Assembly: GCA_035998445.1 (NCBI GenBank)
Contig: DASYHQ010000018.1
Coordinates: 310,001-374,000, forward strand
DNA: 64,000 nucleotides
Source: Tepidisphaeraceae bacterium
Lineage (GTDB): Bacteria > Planctomycetota > Phycisphaerae > Tepidisphaerales > Tepidisphaeraceae
Direction: 5' to 3'
The translations under genes and the position numbers were made by a program. Below, one piece after another: positions 42,573 to 50,807 of this stretch (position 1 is its first letter; each line of letters opens with the position of its first letter). The notes beneath the pieces were generated by a model that worked only from the letters and a program-made list of their open reading frames with translations, did not search any database and was not told the DNA's origin.

Positions 42573-43541
42573 TTACCAGAGCAGATCGCTGCCGGCGAAC
42601 ACGGGGCCATCGGTGCAGGCCAGCTTGTATCGCCACGGGGCGGCGGCGTCGTCGGTCTTCACCTTGATGACGCAGCTCTGGCAGGTGCCCATGCCGCAGG
42701 CCATCGCGCGTTCGACCGCGATCTGCACCGGCAACTGGCGAGACGCCGCGATGTCGGCAATGCGCTTCATCATCGGTTCAGGCCCGCAGGTGTAAATTGT
42801 CGGCCGAGGCGCTGGCCCGCCGGTGGGGAAGAATTGGTCGAGGTACTGCTCCAGCGCCTGCGTGACGAACCCGCGGTAACCGTACGACCCATCGTCGGTG
42901 CTGATGACCGCCGGCACACCATGGCGGGCGAACTCGGTGATGTTCATCGCCCCGCCAACCGCCGGCGGCTCGCTTTTCGGCTCGATCGACAGCGCCAGCA
43001 AGTCGCGTGTCAGTGCCCCGCAAAACGCCACCGCCGGCGTGCCACTCAGTTGCGACGCGAGGTAAATCATCGGTGGGATACCGACGCCACCCCCGACCAG
43101 CAACGCCGTCCCACCATTCTGCGGCAGCGTGAACGTATTACCCAGCGGCCCGATGACGCTCACCGTGTCACCGACCGACAGCCGGCTGAGCCAGTCCGTC
43201 CCTACCCCCACCACGCGATGGATCAAGTCGATTTCGACGCCCTCCGCAGTGTCGCGCCGCCCCGCCAGTGAGAACGGCCGGCGCAGGATTGCGGTGCGAT
43301 CGGCGATCTCCGTTCCGCTCAACCGCGGTGGCCGGTTCTCGTCCCATTCCACTTCCGAAAGCTCATCCGGCCAGTCGGCGCACGTCACCTGCACGAACTG
43401 CCCCGGCGCCGTCACAGAGAACGAAGGCAGGCGCAGCGTAAGCTCGAAATGCTCGCGGCAGAGCGTGCGATTCACCGCGACCGTGGCATCAAACTGCCCG
43501 CGCTTCGAATTCAACTGGGGAACACTGGAACCAAAGGTCAT
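42573..43541 (-). CDS. pyrK: Dihydroorotate dehydrogenase electron-transfer subunit
   Basis: This 322-residue PyrK passes electrons from the PyrD FMN to NAD+ via FAD and a [2Fe-2S] cluster. Visible are RPFSLAGRRD and GPLGNTFTLP (flavin), LLVGGGVGIPP (NAD), and the C-terminal cluster cysteines (CGMGTCQSC and LACTDGPVF). It is first in the pyrK-pyrD operon. The upstream region carries a terminator and promoter-like site (43678-43820) that may attenuate it. Confidence 0.93.
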   Translation of the reverse strand: MTFGSSVPQLNSKRGQFDATVAVNRTLCREHFELTLRLPSFSVTAPGQFVQVTCADWPDELSEVEWDENRPPRLSGTEIADRTAILRRPFSLAGRRDTAEGVEIDLIHRVVGVGTDWLSRLSVGDTVSVIGPLGNTFTLPQNGGTALLVGGGVGIPPMIYLASQLSGTPAVAFCGALTRDLLALSIEPKSEPPAVGGAMNITEFARHGVPAVISTDDGSYGYRGFVTQALEQYLDQFFPTGGPAPRPTIYTCGPEPMMKRIADIAASRQLPVQIAVERAMACGMGTCQSCVIKVKTDDAAAPWRYKLACTDGPVFAGSDLLW

Positions 43542-43677
43542 GAGACGTGAAATACTACCACACTAAGCCGGAAACGCACCCCGCCCCAAGGCCTTGCCAC
43601 TTCAGTGCCACGATGCCTCGCGTCCGACACTGCTTCCCCTTCGCCATACCGAAGCATCACCCCAAAACCATCCGCGC

Positions 43678-43722
43678 AAAAAAAGACTTCCGGAGGGGTG
43701 GCTCCTATCCACCTCCGGAAGT
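43678..43722 (-). terminator. Strong intrinsic terminator upstream of pyrK
   Basis: On the minus strand a perfect 11-bp stem (ACTTCCGGAGG and CCTCCGGAAGT, + strand 43686-43696 and 43712-43722) is followed by a run of seven T (43678-43684). This is the clearest intrinsic terminator in the window. It lies 137 nt before the pyrK ATG, on the same strand. Confidence 0.85.
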
Positions 43723-43784
43723 GCGCCACGGCTAAGAAGCCGCAAAAACCGCATATGATTCGCGTCGAAGCACATCATCCGACG
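43678..43784 (-). ncRNA. Candidate ~107-nt small RNA or pyrKD leader
   Basis: A near-consensus promoter (43791-43820) and the strong terminator (43678-43722) bound a transcript of about 107 nt on the minus strand. It has a second possible hairpin (GGCUUCUUAGCC) ahead of the terminator. It could be an independent small RNA or the attenuated leader of pyrKD, since pyrK follows 137 nt downstream. No PyrR-binding or known leader motif is recognised. No gene is seen elsewhere in 43542-44036. Confidence 0.55.
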
Positions 43785-43790
43785 GCCGGA

Positions 43791-43820
43791 ACTATACCGG
43801 TCTTGGCGATCCCATGTCAA
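43791..43820 (-). promoter_or_regulatory. Near-consensus sigma-70 promoter (minus strand)
   Basis: On the minus strand TTGACA (complement of 43815-43820) and TATAGT (complement of 43791-43796) are separated by 18 nt. This is the best promoter match found in the window. The transcript would begin near 43784 and reach the terminator at 43678 after about 107 nt. An AT-rich stretch (about 43856-43893) lies just upstream. Confidence 0.65.
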
Positions 43821-43992
43821 CGAAACAATTATGTCGCCGCCGAAAAACGACATCGCCATAACCTATTTATTAACATATACTTATAAAAATTCCCTCTGGC
43901 CCCGTTTTCGCTAGTCGCAAGCGACGACAGCGGCTGTTATGGGCTTGTACGTATCCCCAACTTGCCACGGCGAGCCACACATGCAAACTCAC

Positions 43993-44020
43993 TTGCGTTC
44001 CAATTTCAAACGTGTAAACT
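43993..44020 (+). promoter_or_regulatory. Promoter-like site of tRNA-Val
   Basis: TTGCGT (43993-43998) and TAAACT (44015-44020) are 16 nt apart, with the tRNA 5' end 17 nt after the -10 box. The match is moderate. Confidence 0.4.
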
Positions 44021-44036
44021 TCCCCTCTCGTTTCAC

Positions 44037-44110
44037 GGGCGTTTAGCTCAGTTGGCTAGAGCGCAGGTATCACACACCTGAGGTCACAGGTTCGAGCCCT
44101 GTATCGCCCA
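44037..44110 (+). tRNA. tRNA-Val (CAC)
   Basis: The 74-nt gene folds as a cloverleaf: acceptor GGGCGTT/ATCGCCC (one U-U at position 6-67), D arm GCTC...GAGC, anticodon stem CAGGT/ACCTG with loop ATCACAC giving anticodon CAC, variable AGGTC, T arm ACAGG-TTCGAGC-CCTGT. The discriminator is A and CCA is not encoded. It reads GUG codons. Confidence 0.93.
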
Positions 44111-44498
44111 TTTACTGTAACTCCTGTCGGTAGCTGTATCAGCGGCCCACCCAACTTCCAGTTCTGCAGCCTTGTTATGTTTGATGAAGGCGGTCTTTCG
44201 GATCGTCTGTTTCAGGCGCAGCACGCCGTGCCGATGCTTCCGGCCAGTCCCGTTTAGAATGGGTTCCAGCGCGCTGGACACGTGTACGCTGAGTTCGATG
44301 GGTGCCAAAATCACGATCAAGTCGGGTGATATGTGGCGGGCGGGCGGGCGACCTTTGACGATCTCGCCGAAGTGAATTTCATCGAGTTCCCACGCTAGCA
44401 ACACCGACTTCCGCGCCACTTGCTGCGCAACATCTAGCATAACCTGACCGCCGACCTCAGCTGGCCCGCCGGCCGTTGCGCCCACCGGCCGTGCGGAC
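44111..44498. other. Region between tRNA-Val and the secretion-like cluster
   Basis: No gene is supported. A minus-strand open frame across it runs into the tRNA and ends in WAIQGSNL, a peptide typical of tRNA-overlapping false frames. Its middle (IVKGRPPARHISPDLIVIL) has no recognised family. A degraded gene cannot be excluded. Confidence 0.5.
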
Positions 44499-45614
44499 AT
44501 GTATATTGACCCGACCATGGCCGCCCCAACTTCACTACCGCCGTCCGATCCGCGTCTTGTGGTCGACGAAATGTTGGCCGACGCCGTTCGTCGGTCGGCG
44601 TCGGACGTGCACGTGGAACCGACCGCCGATGGCTACGAACTGCGCTACCGCATCGATGGTCTGCTGCATCCCGTGCGGCAGCTGGACCCGACCACCGGGC
44701 GAACGGCCGTGACGCGCCTGATGGTGATGGCGCAGTTGCTCACCTATCGGCTCGACGTGCCGCAGGAAGGACGCGTGCGCTATGGCGGAGATGACGCGAG
44801 CCAACGGCCGCTCGAACTGCGACTGGCCGTCATGCCCACCACGCACGGCCTGCGCGCCGCGATCCGGCTTCCCGCGGAACTCGATCGACCCCTTCAATTG
44901 GACACGCTGACGCTGCCCGACAAGGTGCTGCAGGGCCTGAGCCAGTTCACTAAAGCCGACAGTGGCATGCTGCTGCTTACCGGGCCGGCGGGCTCGGGGA
45001 AGACCACCACCATCCACGCGTTGCTCGCACAGCTGGCATCCCAGGCGCAGGGCATCAGCATCATTGCGCTGGAGGACCCGGTCGAGCGTGACCTGCCGGG
45101 CGTCACGCAGATCGAGGTGTCGCGCTTTGGCGAACTGACGTACGAACGCGCGCTGCGCAGCATCCTGCGGCAAGATCCACAAGTGCTGATGATCGGTGAG
45201 ATTCGCGATGCCGCGACGGCATCGTTGGCGGTGCAGGCGGCGCTATCGGGGCACCGCGTGGTGTCGACGCTGCACGCCGCGAGCCCCGGTGGCGCGGTCT
45301 CGCGACTGCTGGAGATGGGCTTGGAGCCCTACCAGATCACCAGCGCGCTCTTCGCCGTCGTTGCGCAGCGACTGCTGCGGCGGCGCACCGGTGACGAAGG
45401 GGTGTATCGAGGTCGCGCGCCGGTCGCGTCCATCGCGATGATCGACAACGCCGTCCGGCACGCCATCCTGCAGCGGGCCGACGCTGCGGAGATCGGATCG
45501 CTTTTCGCAGCACAACCCCTGTACAGTTCCCTCCACGACGCCGCGGCCGACCTCGTTCGGTCCGGTGTGACGGACGCCGCAGAGGTCACACGCGTGCTGG
45601 GCACGCCGGTGTAG
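44499..45614 (+). CDS. GspE/PilB-type ATPase, short form
   Basis: This 371-residue ATPase of the secretion/pilus superfamily has N2-type SASDVHVEPT...YRIDGLLHPV, Walker A GPAGSGKTTT, Asp box ALEDPVERDL, Walker B LMIGEIRD and HRVVSTLHA. It lacks an MshEN-type N-terminal domain and the four-Cys zinc site of classical GspE. It is first in a compact cluster with two GspF-like proteins. ATG at 44499 is used; 44517 is an alternative. Confidence 0.88.
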   Translation: MYIDPTMAAPTSLPPSDPRLVVDEMLADAVRRSASDVHVEPTADGYELRYRIDGLLHPVRQLDPTTGRTAVTRLMVMAQLLTYRLDVPQEGRVRYGGDDASQRPLELRLAVMPTTHGLRAAIRLPAELDRPLQLDTLTLPDKVLQGLSQFTKADSGMLLLTGPAGSGKTTTIHALLAQLASQAQGISIIALEDPVERDLPGVTQIEVSRFGELTYERALRSILRQDPQVLMIGEIRDAATASLAVQAALSGHRVVSTLHAASPGGAVSRLLEMGLEPYQITSALFAVVAQRLLRRRTGDEGVYRGRAPVASIAMIDNAVRHAILQRADAAEIGSLFAAQPLYSSLHDAAADLVRSGVTDAAEVTRVLGTPV

Positions 45615-45801
45615 AATTGGCGGTGGTTTATAGAGCCCGCTCCAAACATGGCGAACCGAATTGCGGTTAGCATTGTCGCTCGGCCGGACATTCTAATGAA
45701 CGGCGGGGACGACCTGCGGCCCGTTCGGCGGAACTCGCCGAGCGGTGCCCGCGGATCGTTTGAGTGGCACCTTGATGCGCAACCTTGGGAGGGCCGGCAG
45801 C

Positions 45802-47046
45802 ATGCAATCGCAAGACGCAGTTTCGACGGGCGAGCCAACAGCGACGGGCCCCGTCGTCAGCTTCGCCTACCGCGCCCAATCCAACGCGGGCGATGCGATC
45901 AACGGTTCCATCGACGCGCGCGATGCAGACGATGCGCAGGCCCGTCTGTCGCGCCTGGGATTGCGCGTGCTGGAACTCAACAGCGCAACGCCCGTCAAAC
46001 CAAAACCCCTTCGCGGCGACGATTTCGTCGCGTTCAACCAACAGCTCGGCCAACTCGCCAGCGCTGGCCTGCCTTTGGAACAGGGCTTGCGGTTGATTGC
46101 GCAGGACATGCGGTCCGGCCGACTGTCGCGCACCGTGAACCTGGTGGCCGAGGAACTCGAACGGGGCGTGCCGATCGGTGAGGCGTTTCAACGGCACCAG
46201 ACGCAGTTCCCACCGCTGTACGGTCGGCTGATGGACGCGGGCGTGCGCAGTGGCAACCTGCCGGCGATGCTGCTGAACCTCAGCCGGTACAGCGAGCTTG
46301 TGCAACGCCTGCGCGGCCTGCTCTGGCGATCGGCGGCGTACCCGTTGATGGTGCTGATCGGCCTGGCGCTGGTGCTGCTGTTCCTCAGCCAGTTCGTCCT
46401 GCCCCAGTTCGAATCTATCTTCGAATCGTTCCGCGTGCAGCTGCCTGCCGTCACTCAGTTGCTGCTGTGGTTTGGTCGCGTGCTGCCGATGCTGCTGATC
46501 GTGGTCGTGATCCTCTGCGTCGGCGCGTTCGTCCTGTTGCCCATGTTGCGCCACCGGGGCGATGGGTTCGGTCAGTCGGCGATGCTGTCACTACCGTTGG
46601 TTGGCCCGGTCCTTCGCCGCAGCCTGCTGGCGCGCTGGTGCGACGCGGTGAAGCTCGCGGTGGACGCCGGCCTCGACCTCCCCGCCGCGGTGGGCCTGGC
46701 GTCCGACGCGGTGCGCTCGCCAGCGTTGCGACATGATGGCGACGCGCTGTTGGACTGGCTGCAATCGTCTCCCGTGGCGCACCAACCCCCGCCGGGCCTT
46801 CGCCTGCTGCCGGCCAGTGTGACCGCGACGGTCGCGCTGGCGGTGCGCGAGCAGCAACTGTCGAACGGCTTGGGAACGCTCGCGCAGATGTACGCCCAGC
46901 AGGCCGAGCAACGGATGGCTGTCATCCCGGCAGTGCTCGGACCAGTGCTGTTGATCGTCGTCACGATCATCATCGGGTTCATCCTGCTGGGCATCCTGGC
47001 GCCGATGATCAGCCTTTTGAAATCGATCACTGGAGGCGGGCTATGA
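45802..47046 (+). CDS. GspF/PilC-like platform protein, first copy
   Basis: This 414-residue inner-membrane protein has the T2SSF pattern: N-terminal FAYRAQSNAGDAINGSIDARD, an F domain (FVAFNQQLGQLASAGLPLEQGLRLIAQDM), helices, and a second F domain that is degraded in the middle, closing with GPVLLIVVTIIIGFILLGILAPMISLL. The ATG at 45802 follows GGGAGG (45787-45792). The 187-nt gap after the ATPase gene is non-coding. Its stop overlaps the next ATG. Confidence 0.88.
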   Translation: MQSQDAVSTGEPTATGPVVSFAYRAQSNAGDAINGSIDARDADDAQARLSRLGLRVLELNSATPVKPKPLRGDDFVAFNQQLGQLASAGLPLEQGLRLIAQDMRSGRLSRTVNLVAEELERGVPIGEAFQRHQTQFPPLYGRLMDAGVRSGNLPAMLLNLSRYSELVQRLRGLLWRSAAYPLMVLIGLALVLLFLSQFVLPQFESIFESFRVQLPAVTQLLLWFGRVLPMLLIVVVILCVGAFVLLPMLRHRGDGFGQSAMLSLPLVGPVLRRSLLARWCDAVKLAVDAGLDLPAAVGLASDAVRSPALRHDGDALLDWLQSSPVAHQPPPGLRLLPASVTATVALAVREQQLSNGLGTLAQMYAQQAEQRMAVIPAVLGPVLLIVVTIIIGFILLGILAPMISLLKSITGGGL

Positions 47047-48335
47047 ACAGTGCATCCCGCGCGCCATTGGCCGCCCCCGCGCCGCCGCGCGCGCCGGGCG
47101 ATCGTTCGGTATTGCACGCACTGGCCGCCAGCCTTTTCTGGTGTTTCGCTGCGGTCGTGATCCTCGTGCTGCTGGGCGGCGCGTTGTACTTCACGATCCC
47201 GATGATGCTCGTGGTGGCGCCCCTGCTGGCGTTGCTGCTTTTGGCATCGGCCGCCGAGGCGGTTCGCTACGTGCGCCGGCAGCGCAGCATGGCGATCCTG
47301 AGCTACCTTGACCAGGCCGTGCGCCTGAACCTGCCGTTGCCCGCGATGCTCGCCAGTGCCGCGCGGTCGGAGCGTGGCGTGACGCGCCGGCGACTGCGAG
47401 ACCTGCGCGCGATGGTCGAACAGGGTCACCCGATCAGCAACAGCCTGCGCCACACGACGCCGGAGATGCCGGACCGCGCGGTGGCGCTCATCCGCGCCGG
47501 CGAAGCGACCGGCGCCGTGGCGCCCGCGCTGCAACGGCTGCTGCGCGAGAACGGCCGGGCAATGCTGCCCGACCCGCTAAACGTCGCTTTCTACCGGATT
47601 TATCCGCTCGCCCTGGCGCTCATGATCACGCTCGTGCTGACGATGTTGATGATCTTCGTCATGCCCAAGTACGAGCAGATCTTCCTCGACTTCAAGATCT
47701 CGTTCCCACCGATCACGCTGCTCGTGCTGAGCTTCAGCCGGGACATCCTCTTCCCACTGACGTTCCTCCTCGCCGTCGTAGCGCTGCTGGTCGCCGGGCG
47801 GGCGGCCGAGCGATTTTTCGTCGTGCGGTCCGGCTTCCACGGCGTGTTTCGCGGGCTGACCGATCGGGTCACGTGGTTCATCCCACTGGCCGGCGCCGCA
47901 GCGCGCGACCGGGGACTGGCCGACACGTTCGCGACGCTCGGTGATGCCGTGCGCAGCGGGCGTCCGCTGCCGCGTGCCGTGGAAGAAGCGGGCCGGATCG
48001 ACGTGAATGCCGTACTGGCAGCGAAGCTGTCGCGCTGGCGTCGCGAACTGGAAGCCGGCGCGAGCATGGCCGATGCCGCGCGGCTCGCGGGCTTGCCGCG
48101 GCTGGTGGTTGGCCTGCTGGCGACGGCGCACGGTAGCAACGGCGCGCTGGTGGTGTGCGATTTTCTATCGCGCTACTACGGTTCGAAGTACAGCCGATCG
48201 CGCGCGCTGATCGTCGGCGCGTACGTGCCGGCGGTGACGCTGGTCCTGGGCGTGTGCGTGGCCGCCGTCGCGCTGGCCATGCTGGTGCCGTTAACGCGAA
48301 TGGCCGACCAGGTGTCCATCGGCTTTGGAGGATAA
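47043..48335 (+). CDS. GspF-like protein, second and divergent copy
   Basis: This 430-residue membrane protein starts in the stop of the first F-like gene (ATGA) and carries GspF-type blocks: 'YLDQAVRLNLPLPAMLASAARSE', 'MLIFVMPKYEQIFLDFKISFPPIT' and 'FATLGDAVRSGRPLPRAVEEAG'. The N-terminal two helices are extra. Two different F-like platform proteins in one cluster are unusual; a heteromeric platform is a reasonable guess. GGAGG precedes its ATG. Confidence 0.82.
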   Translation: MNSASRAPLAAPAPPRAPGDRSVLHALAASLFWCFAAVVILVLLGGALYFTIPMMLVVAPLLALLLLASAAEAVRYVRRQRSMAILSYLDQAVRLNLPLPAMLASAARSERGVTRRRLRDLRAMVEQGHPISNSLRHTTPEMPDRAVALIRAGEATGAVAPALQRLLRENGRAMLPDPLNVAFYRIYPLALALMITLVLTMLMIFVMPKYEQIFLDFKISFPPITLLVLSFSRDILFPLTFLLAVVALLVAGRAAERFFVVRSGFHGVFRGLTDRVTWFIPLAGAAARDRGLADTFATLGDAVRSGRPLPRAVEEAGRIDVNAVLAAKLSRWRRELEAGASMADAARLAGLPRLVVGLLATAHGSNGALVVCDFLSRYYGSKYSRSRALIVGAYVPAVTLVLGVCVAAVALAMLVPLTRMADQVSIGFGG

Positions 48336-48338
48336 GGG

Positions 48339-48734
48339 ATGCGACAGCGAAACGCGTTCGTGCTGCTGGACGTCGTCGCGGGGCTCACGCTCATCGGCAT
48401 CCTGCTGGCAGCGCTCACGGGCGTCATCGTCCGCCATAACCATGTGACGGCGACGCTGGCCGATTCGCGGTCGACGACGGCCGCGGTGGAGGAAGCGATG
48501 AACCGCCTGCAGGCCGGTGCCCCACCAGCGCCCACCGCGGGCCTGAGCCTGAAGCTGCGCCGGCTGGATGCCGACCCGGTCGACGGCCGTGCTTGGGTCG
48601 AAATGACCGGCCAACGTGGACGGCAACGCATCACGCTCGCAGGTCTCGTTCCCGAGCAGTCGATCGCAAGCTGGCAGGATGTGGAAAGCGCGAACCCGCG
48701 ACCGGCGGAGAACGCCGGCAAGGAGGAGCGATGA
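48339..48734 (+). CDS. Pilin-like minor pseudopilin (H/I-like)
   Basis: This 131-residue protein has a short basic leader and a pilin-type helix (FVLLDVVAGLTLIGILLAALTGVIV). Asp replaces the usual Glu5 in the mature N-terminus (FVLLD), and the residue before the cleavage site is Ala, not Gly. The soluble part is small. Its stop overlaps the next ATG, so coupling is tight. Confidence 0.7.
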   Translation: MRQRNAFVLLDVVAGLTLIGILLAALTGVIVRHNHVTATLADSRSTTAAVEEAMNRLQAGAPPAPTAGLSLKLRRLDADPVDGRAWVEMTGQRGRQRITLAGLVPEQSIASWQDVESANPRPAENAGKEER

Positions 48735-49246
48735 TCTGTTGCTCCACATCAACTCGTCCCATCTCGACATCGTCCGTTGCCGGTCAACTCAACGGCTTCA
48801 TGTTGATCGAGATGCTGATCACGCTCGTGCTGTTCAGCACGTTCGCCCTTGTCGCGGGCCGACTGTTTCACACGACGTTCCGCACGACGCACCGCGTGGA
48901 GGTGGCTCATACGGCGATGTCGCAATGGGCAGATGCCAGCCTTCAGCTTCGGCAGGACGTTTGGGGCGCCCGCGACATCACCGTCGCCAACCCGCAACGG
49001 TGTGAGATTCGACTGTCAGGCGCAGATACCGCCATCTGGGAAGCCACCGAGTCGGGCGAGCTCCAGCGAACGTTAAAGCGCAATGGCGAACCCACTTCGC
49101 CGCGTCGATGGAACGACCTGCAGCGTACGACCACATTCGAGCGAGATGACGCCGGCCTGGCCGTCCTTTCGCAGGTTACGGGTGCGCCACCCGCGCGGCT
49201 GTCGCTGGCCCGCGCGATCCCCCTGATGCAGGAGGGCCAACCATGA
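48731..49246 (+). CDS. GspJ-like pseudopilin
   Basis: This 171-residue protein has a 22-residue leader and the cleavage motif G-FMLIEMLITLVLF, with Glu5 kept. The C-terminal domain (VWGARDITVANPQRCEIRL) resembles GspJ-type minor pseudopilins. AGGAGG lies 4 nt before the ATG at 48731. It overlaps its upstream neighbour by ATGA and precedes the next gene by the same arrangement. Confidence 0.78.
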   Translation: MICCSTSTRPISTSSVAGQLNGFMLIEMLITLVLFSTFALVAGRLFHTTFRTTHRVEVAHTAMSQWADASLQLRQDVWGARDITVANPQRCEIRLSGADTAIWEATESGELQRTLKRNGEPTSPRRWNDLQRTTTFERDDAGLAVLSQVTGAPPARLSLARAIPLMQEGQP

Positions 49247-49677
49247 GACGGCACAGACGTGGGCTGGCGATGTTGACCACGATCCTCACGCTGCCGCTGG
49301 TCGCGACCGCGATGCTCGCGGTCGCGCTGTTGGCAACCGCCGACGCCCGGCGAACCGCCGGCGAAACGCACGACGCCCAACTACGGCAACTGCTCGTCGC
49401 GGGTGGGACCGTGCTGCTGGACCAATCGCGATCGTGGCCGGCGGCACCGAAAGCGACAACGTTCGAAGTGCCGGTGCCGCAATACGCAGCGACCGAGGGG
49501 GATGGCATTCAGATTTCAACGCAGCCCGATGGCGATGCCGTCATCGCAACGGTGGCCGCTCGCCATGCCGGTCGGCAGGCGACGCAGCGGCTGCGCCTGA
49601 CGCGTTCCGGGAATGCGTGGACGATCGAAAGCGTCGCGTTAGATGCGCCGGATGCACTGGATTCTGAACAAAAATGA
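49243..49677 (+). CDS. Membrane-anchored K/X-like protein
   Basis: This 144-residue protein has a basic N-terminus (MRRHRRG), a long hydrophobic helix (LAMLTTILTLPLVATAMLAVALLA) and a small periplasmic part. It is probably a minor pilin-like or K/PilX-like component, without a recognisable cleavage motif. The stop of the upstream gene overlaps its ATG. The next gene, an ECF sigma, is on the other strand and 18 nt away. Confidence 0.6.
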   Translation: MRRHRRGLAMLTTILTLPLVATAMLAVALLATADARRTAGETHDAQLRQLLVAGGTVLLDQSRSWPAAPKATTFEVPVPQYAATEGDGIQISTQPDGDAVIATVAARHAGRQATQRLRLTRSGNAWTIESVALDAPDALDSEQK

Positions 49678-49695
49678 CCCATGAAATCACGCCGG

Positions 49696-50577
49696 CTAAT
49701 CCATCACCATCGCGCGGTCCGGTGGCGCCTTGATCGGCGTTGGACGGGCGATCGTCCACATCAGATGACACAGCACGCAGATCGCCAGCACGACCGCGGC
49801 GGTGGTCGCGGTTAGCCGTAGGAGCGCGACCGCGCGGTCGTACCGCATGGCGCGGGTGGCGTCGCCAATGATCTCGATCATCGGGTGCGAATCGCCGGCG
49901 GCGGGTGCGGTGGGATCGGCAGGCGTGGCGTTGATCGTCATGGCGGCTTGGGAGGTCGTCTCGGCCAGTTGCGGTGGCGCGTTGCGGACGGCGATCGCCA
50001 TCATCAGCGTGCCGGCCTCGGTGGCGTTCAGCGTGAGCTTGCGCGACTGGAAGAACTGCCGCAACTTGCCGATCGCCCGGCTGACCCGCATCGCCGCGGC
50101 GTCCTCGGAGACGCCCATCGCGGCGCCAGCCTCGGCCAGGCTGCGCTGCTCGAAGAACCGCAGCACGATCGCGGCCCGCTCGCGGTCGTTCAGCTGGTTC
50201 ATGCCCTCATCGAGCAAATCGGACATCGTCGACGCCACGTCGCCCACCGCTAGCGAACGGACGCTCATTTCCGCCGCCTTTCTCTCGTATTTTCGCCTGC
50301 GATTCTCGTATTTCAGCGTATTTTTGGACATGTAATACGCGGCCTTCAGCAGGTACGCCGACAGGATCACGCCCGCGCCCAGCGAGTGCGCCTTCTGCGC
50401 CAGCAGCACGAAGACCGCCTGCGTCACCTCCTCGGCGAGGTGCCGGTCGCGCACCTGGCGCAGCGCCGCCGAGTAGACGAGGTCGATATGCCCGGACACC
50501 AGCCGCGCAAACGCGGCTTGGTCGCGGTCGCGCACGTAGGCCTGCAGCAGTTCCCAGTTGTCGCGCTGTGAGATCAT
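49696..50577 (-). CDS. ECF-type sigma factor with C-terminal membrane extension
   Basis: This 293-residue protein has ECF regions 2 and 4 (ARLVSGHIDLVYSAALRQVRDRHLAEEVTQAVFVLLAQ and LNDRERAAIVLRFFEQRSLAEAGAAMGVSEDAAAMRVSRAI). After about residue 185 an extension of about 110 residues ends in one transmembrane helix (LRLTATTAAVVLAICVLCHLMW). A GGGG precedes the ATG at 50577. Such tethered sigma factors may be released by proteolysis or hold their partner. Its target is unknown. Confidence 0.85.
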   Translation of the reverse strand: MISQRDNWELLQAYVRDRDQAAFARLVSGHIDLVYSAALRQVRDRHLAEEVTQAVFVLLAQKAHSLGAGVILSAYLLKAAYYMSKNTLKYENRRRKYERKAAEMSVRSLAVGDVASTMSDLLDEGMNQLNDRERAAIVLRFFEQRSLAEAGAAMGVSEDAAAMRVSRAIGKLRQFFQSRKLTLNATEAGTLMMAIAVRNAPPQLAETTSQAAMTINATPADPTAPAAGDSHPMIEIIGDATRAMRYDRAVALLRLTATTAAVVLAICVLCHLMWTIARPTPIKAPPDRAMVMD

Positions 50578-50807
50578 CCCCCTGCTATGTACGCCGGCGC
50601 CCGGCAGGTAACAAACGAATTTCGTTTTTCGCATCCGTTGGGCGCAACGCGCCGTACCGTCCGGCGGGCGCACGGTGGGATGTTCCGACCGACCGTCCCG
50701 CGCGTGACGTTTTTTCGGTCGTGTTCAGAAAACTCGCCGACCGGTAATGTGTTGACCGGCCGCCGCCTGGGCTTAGGACGACGGATGATCGGCTGCGGTA
50801 TGGACTT

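Noticed and set aside
44084-44518. Minus-strand open frame through tRNA-Val
   Set aside because: It ends inside the tRNA with WAIQGSNL, typical of frames crossing tRNA genes; the remaining part has no family resemblance.
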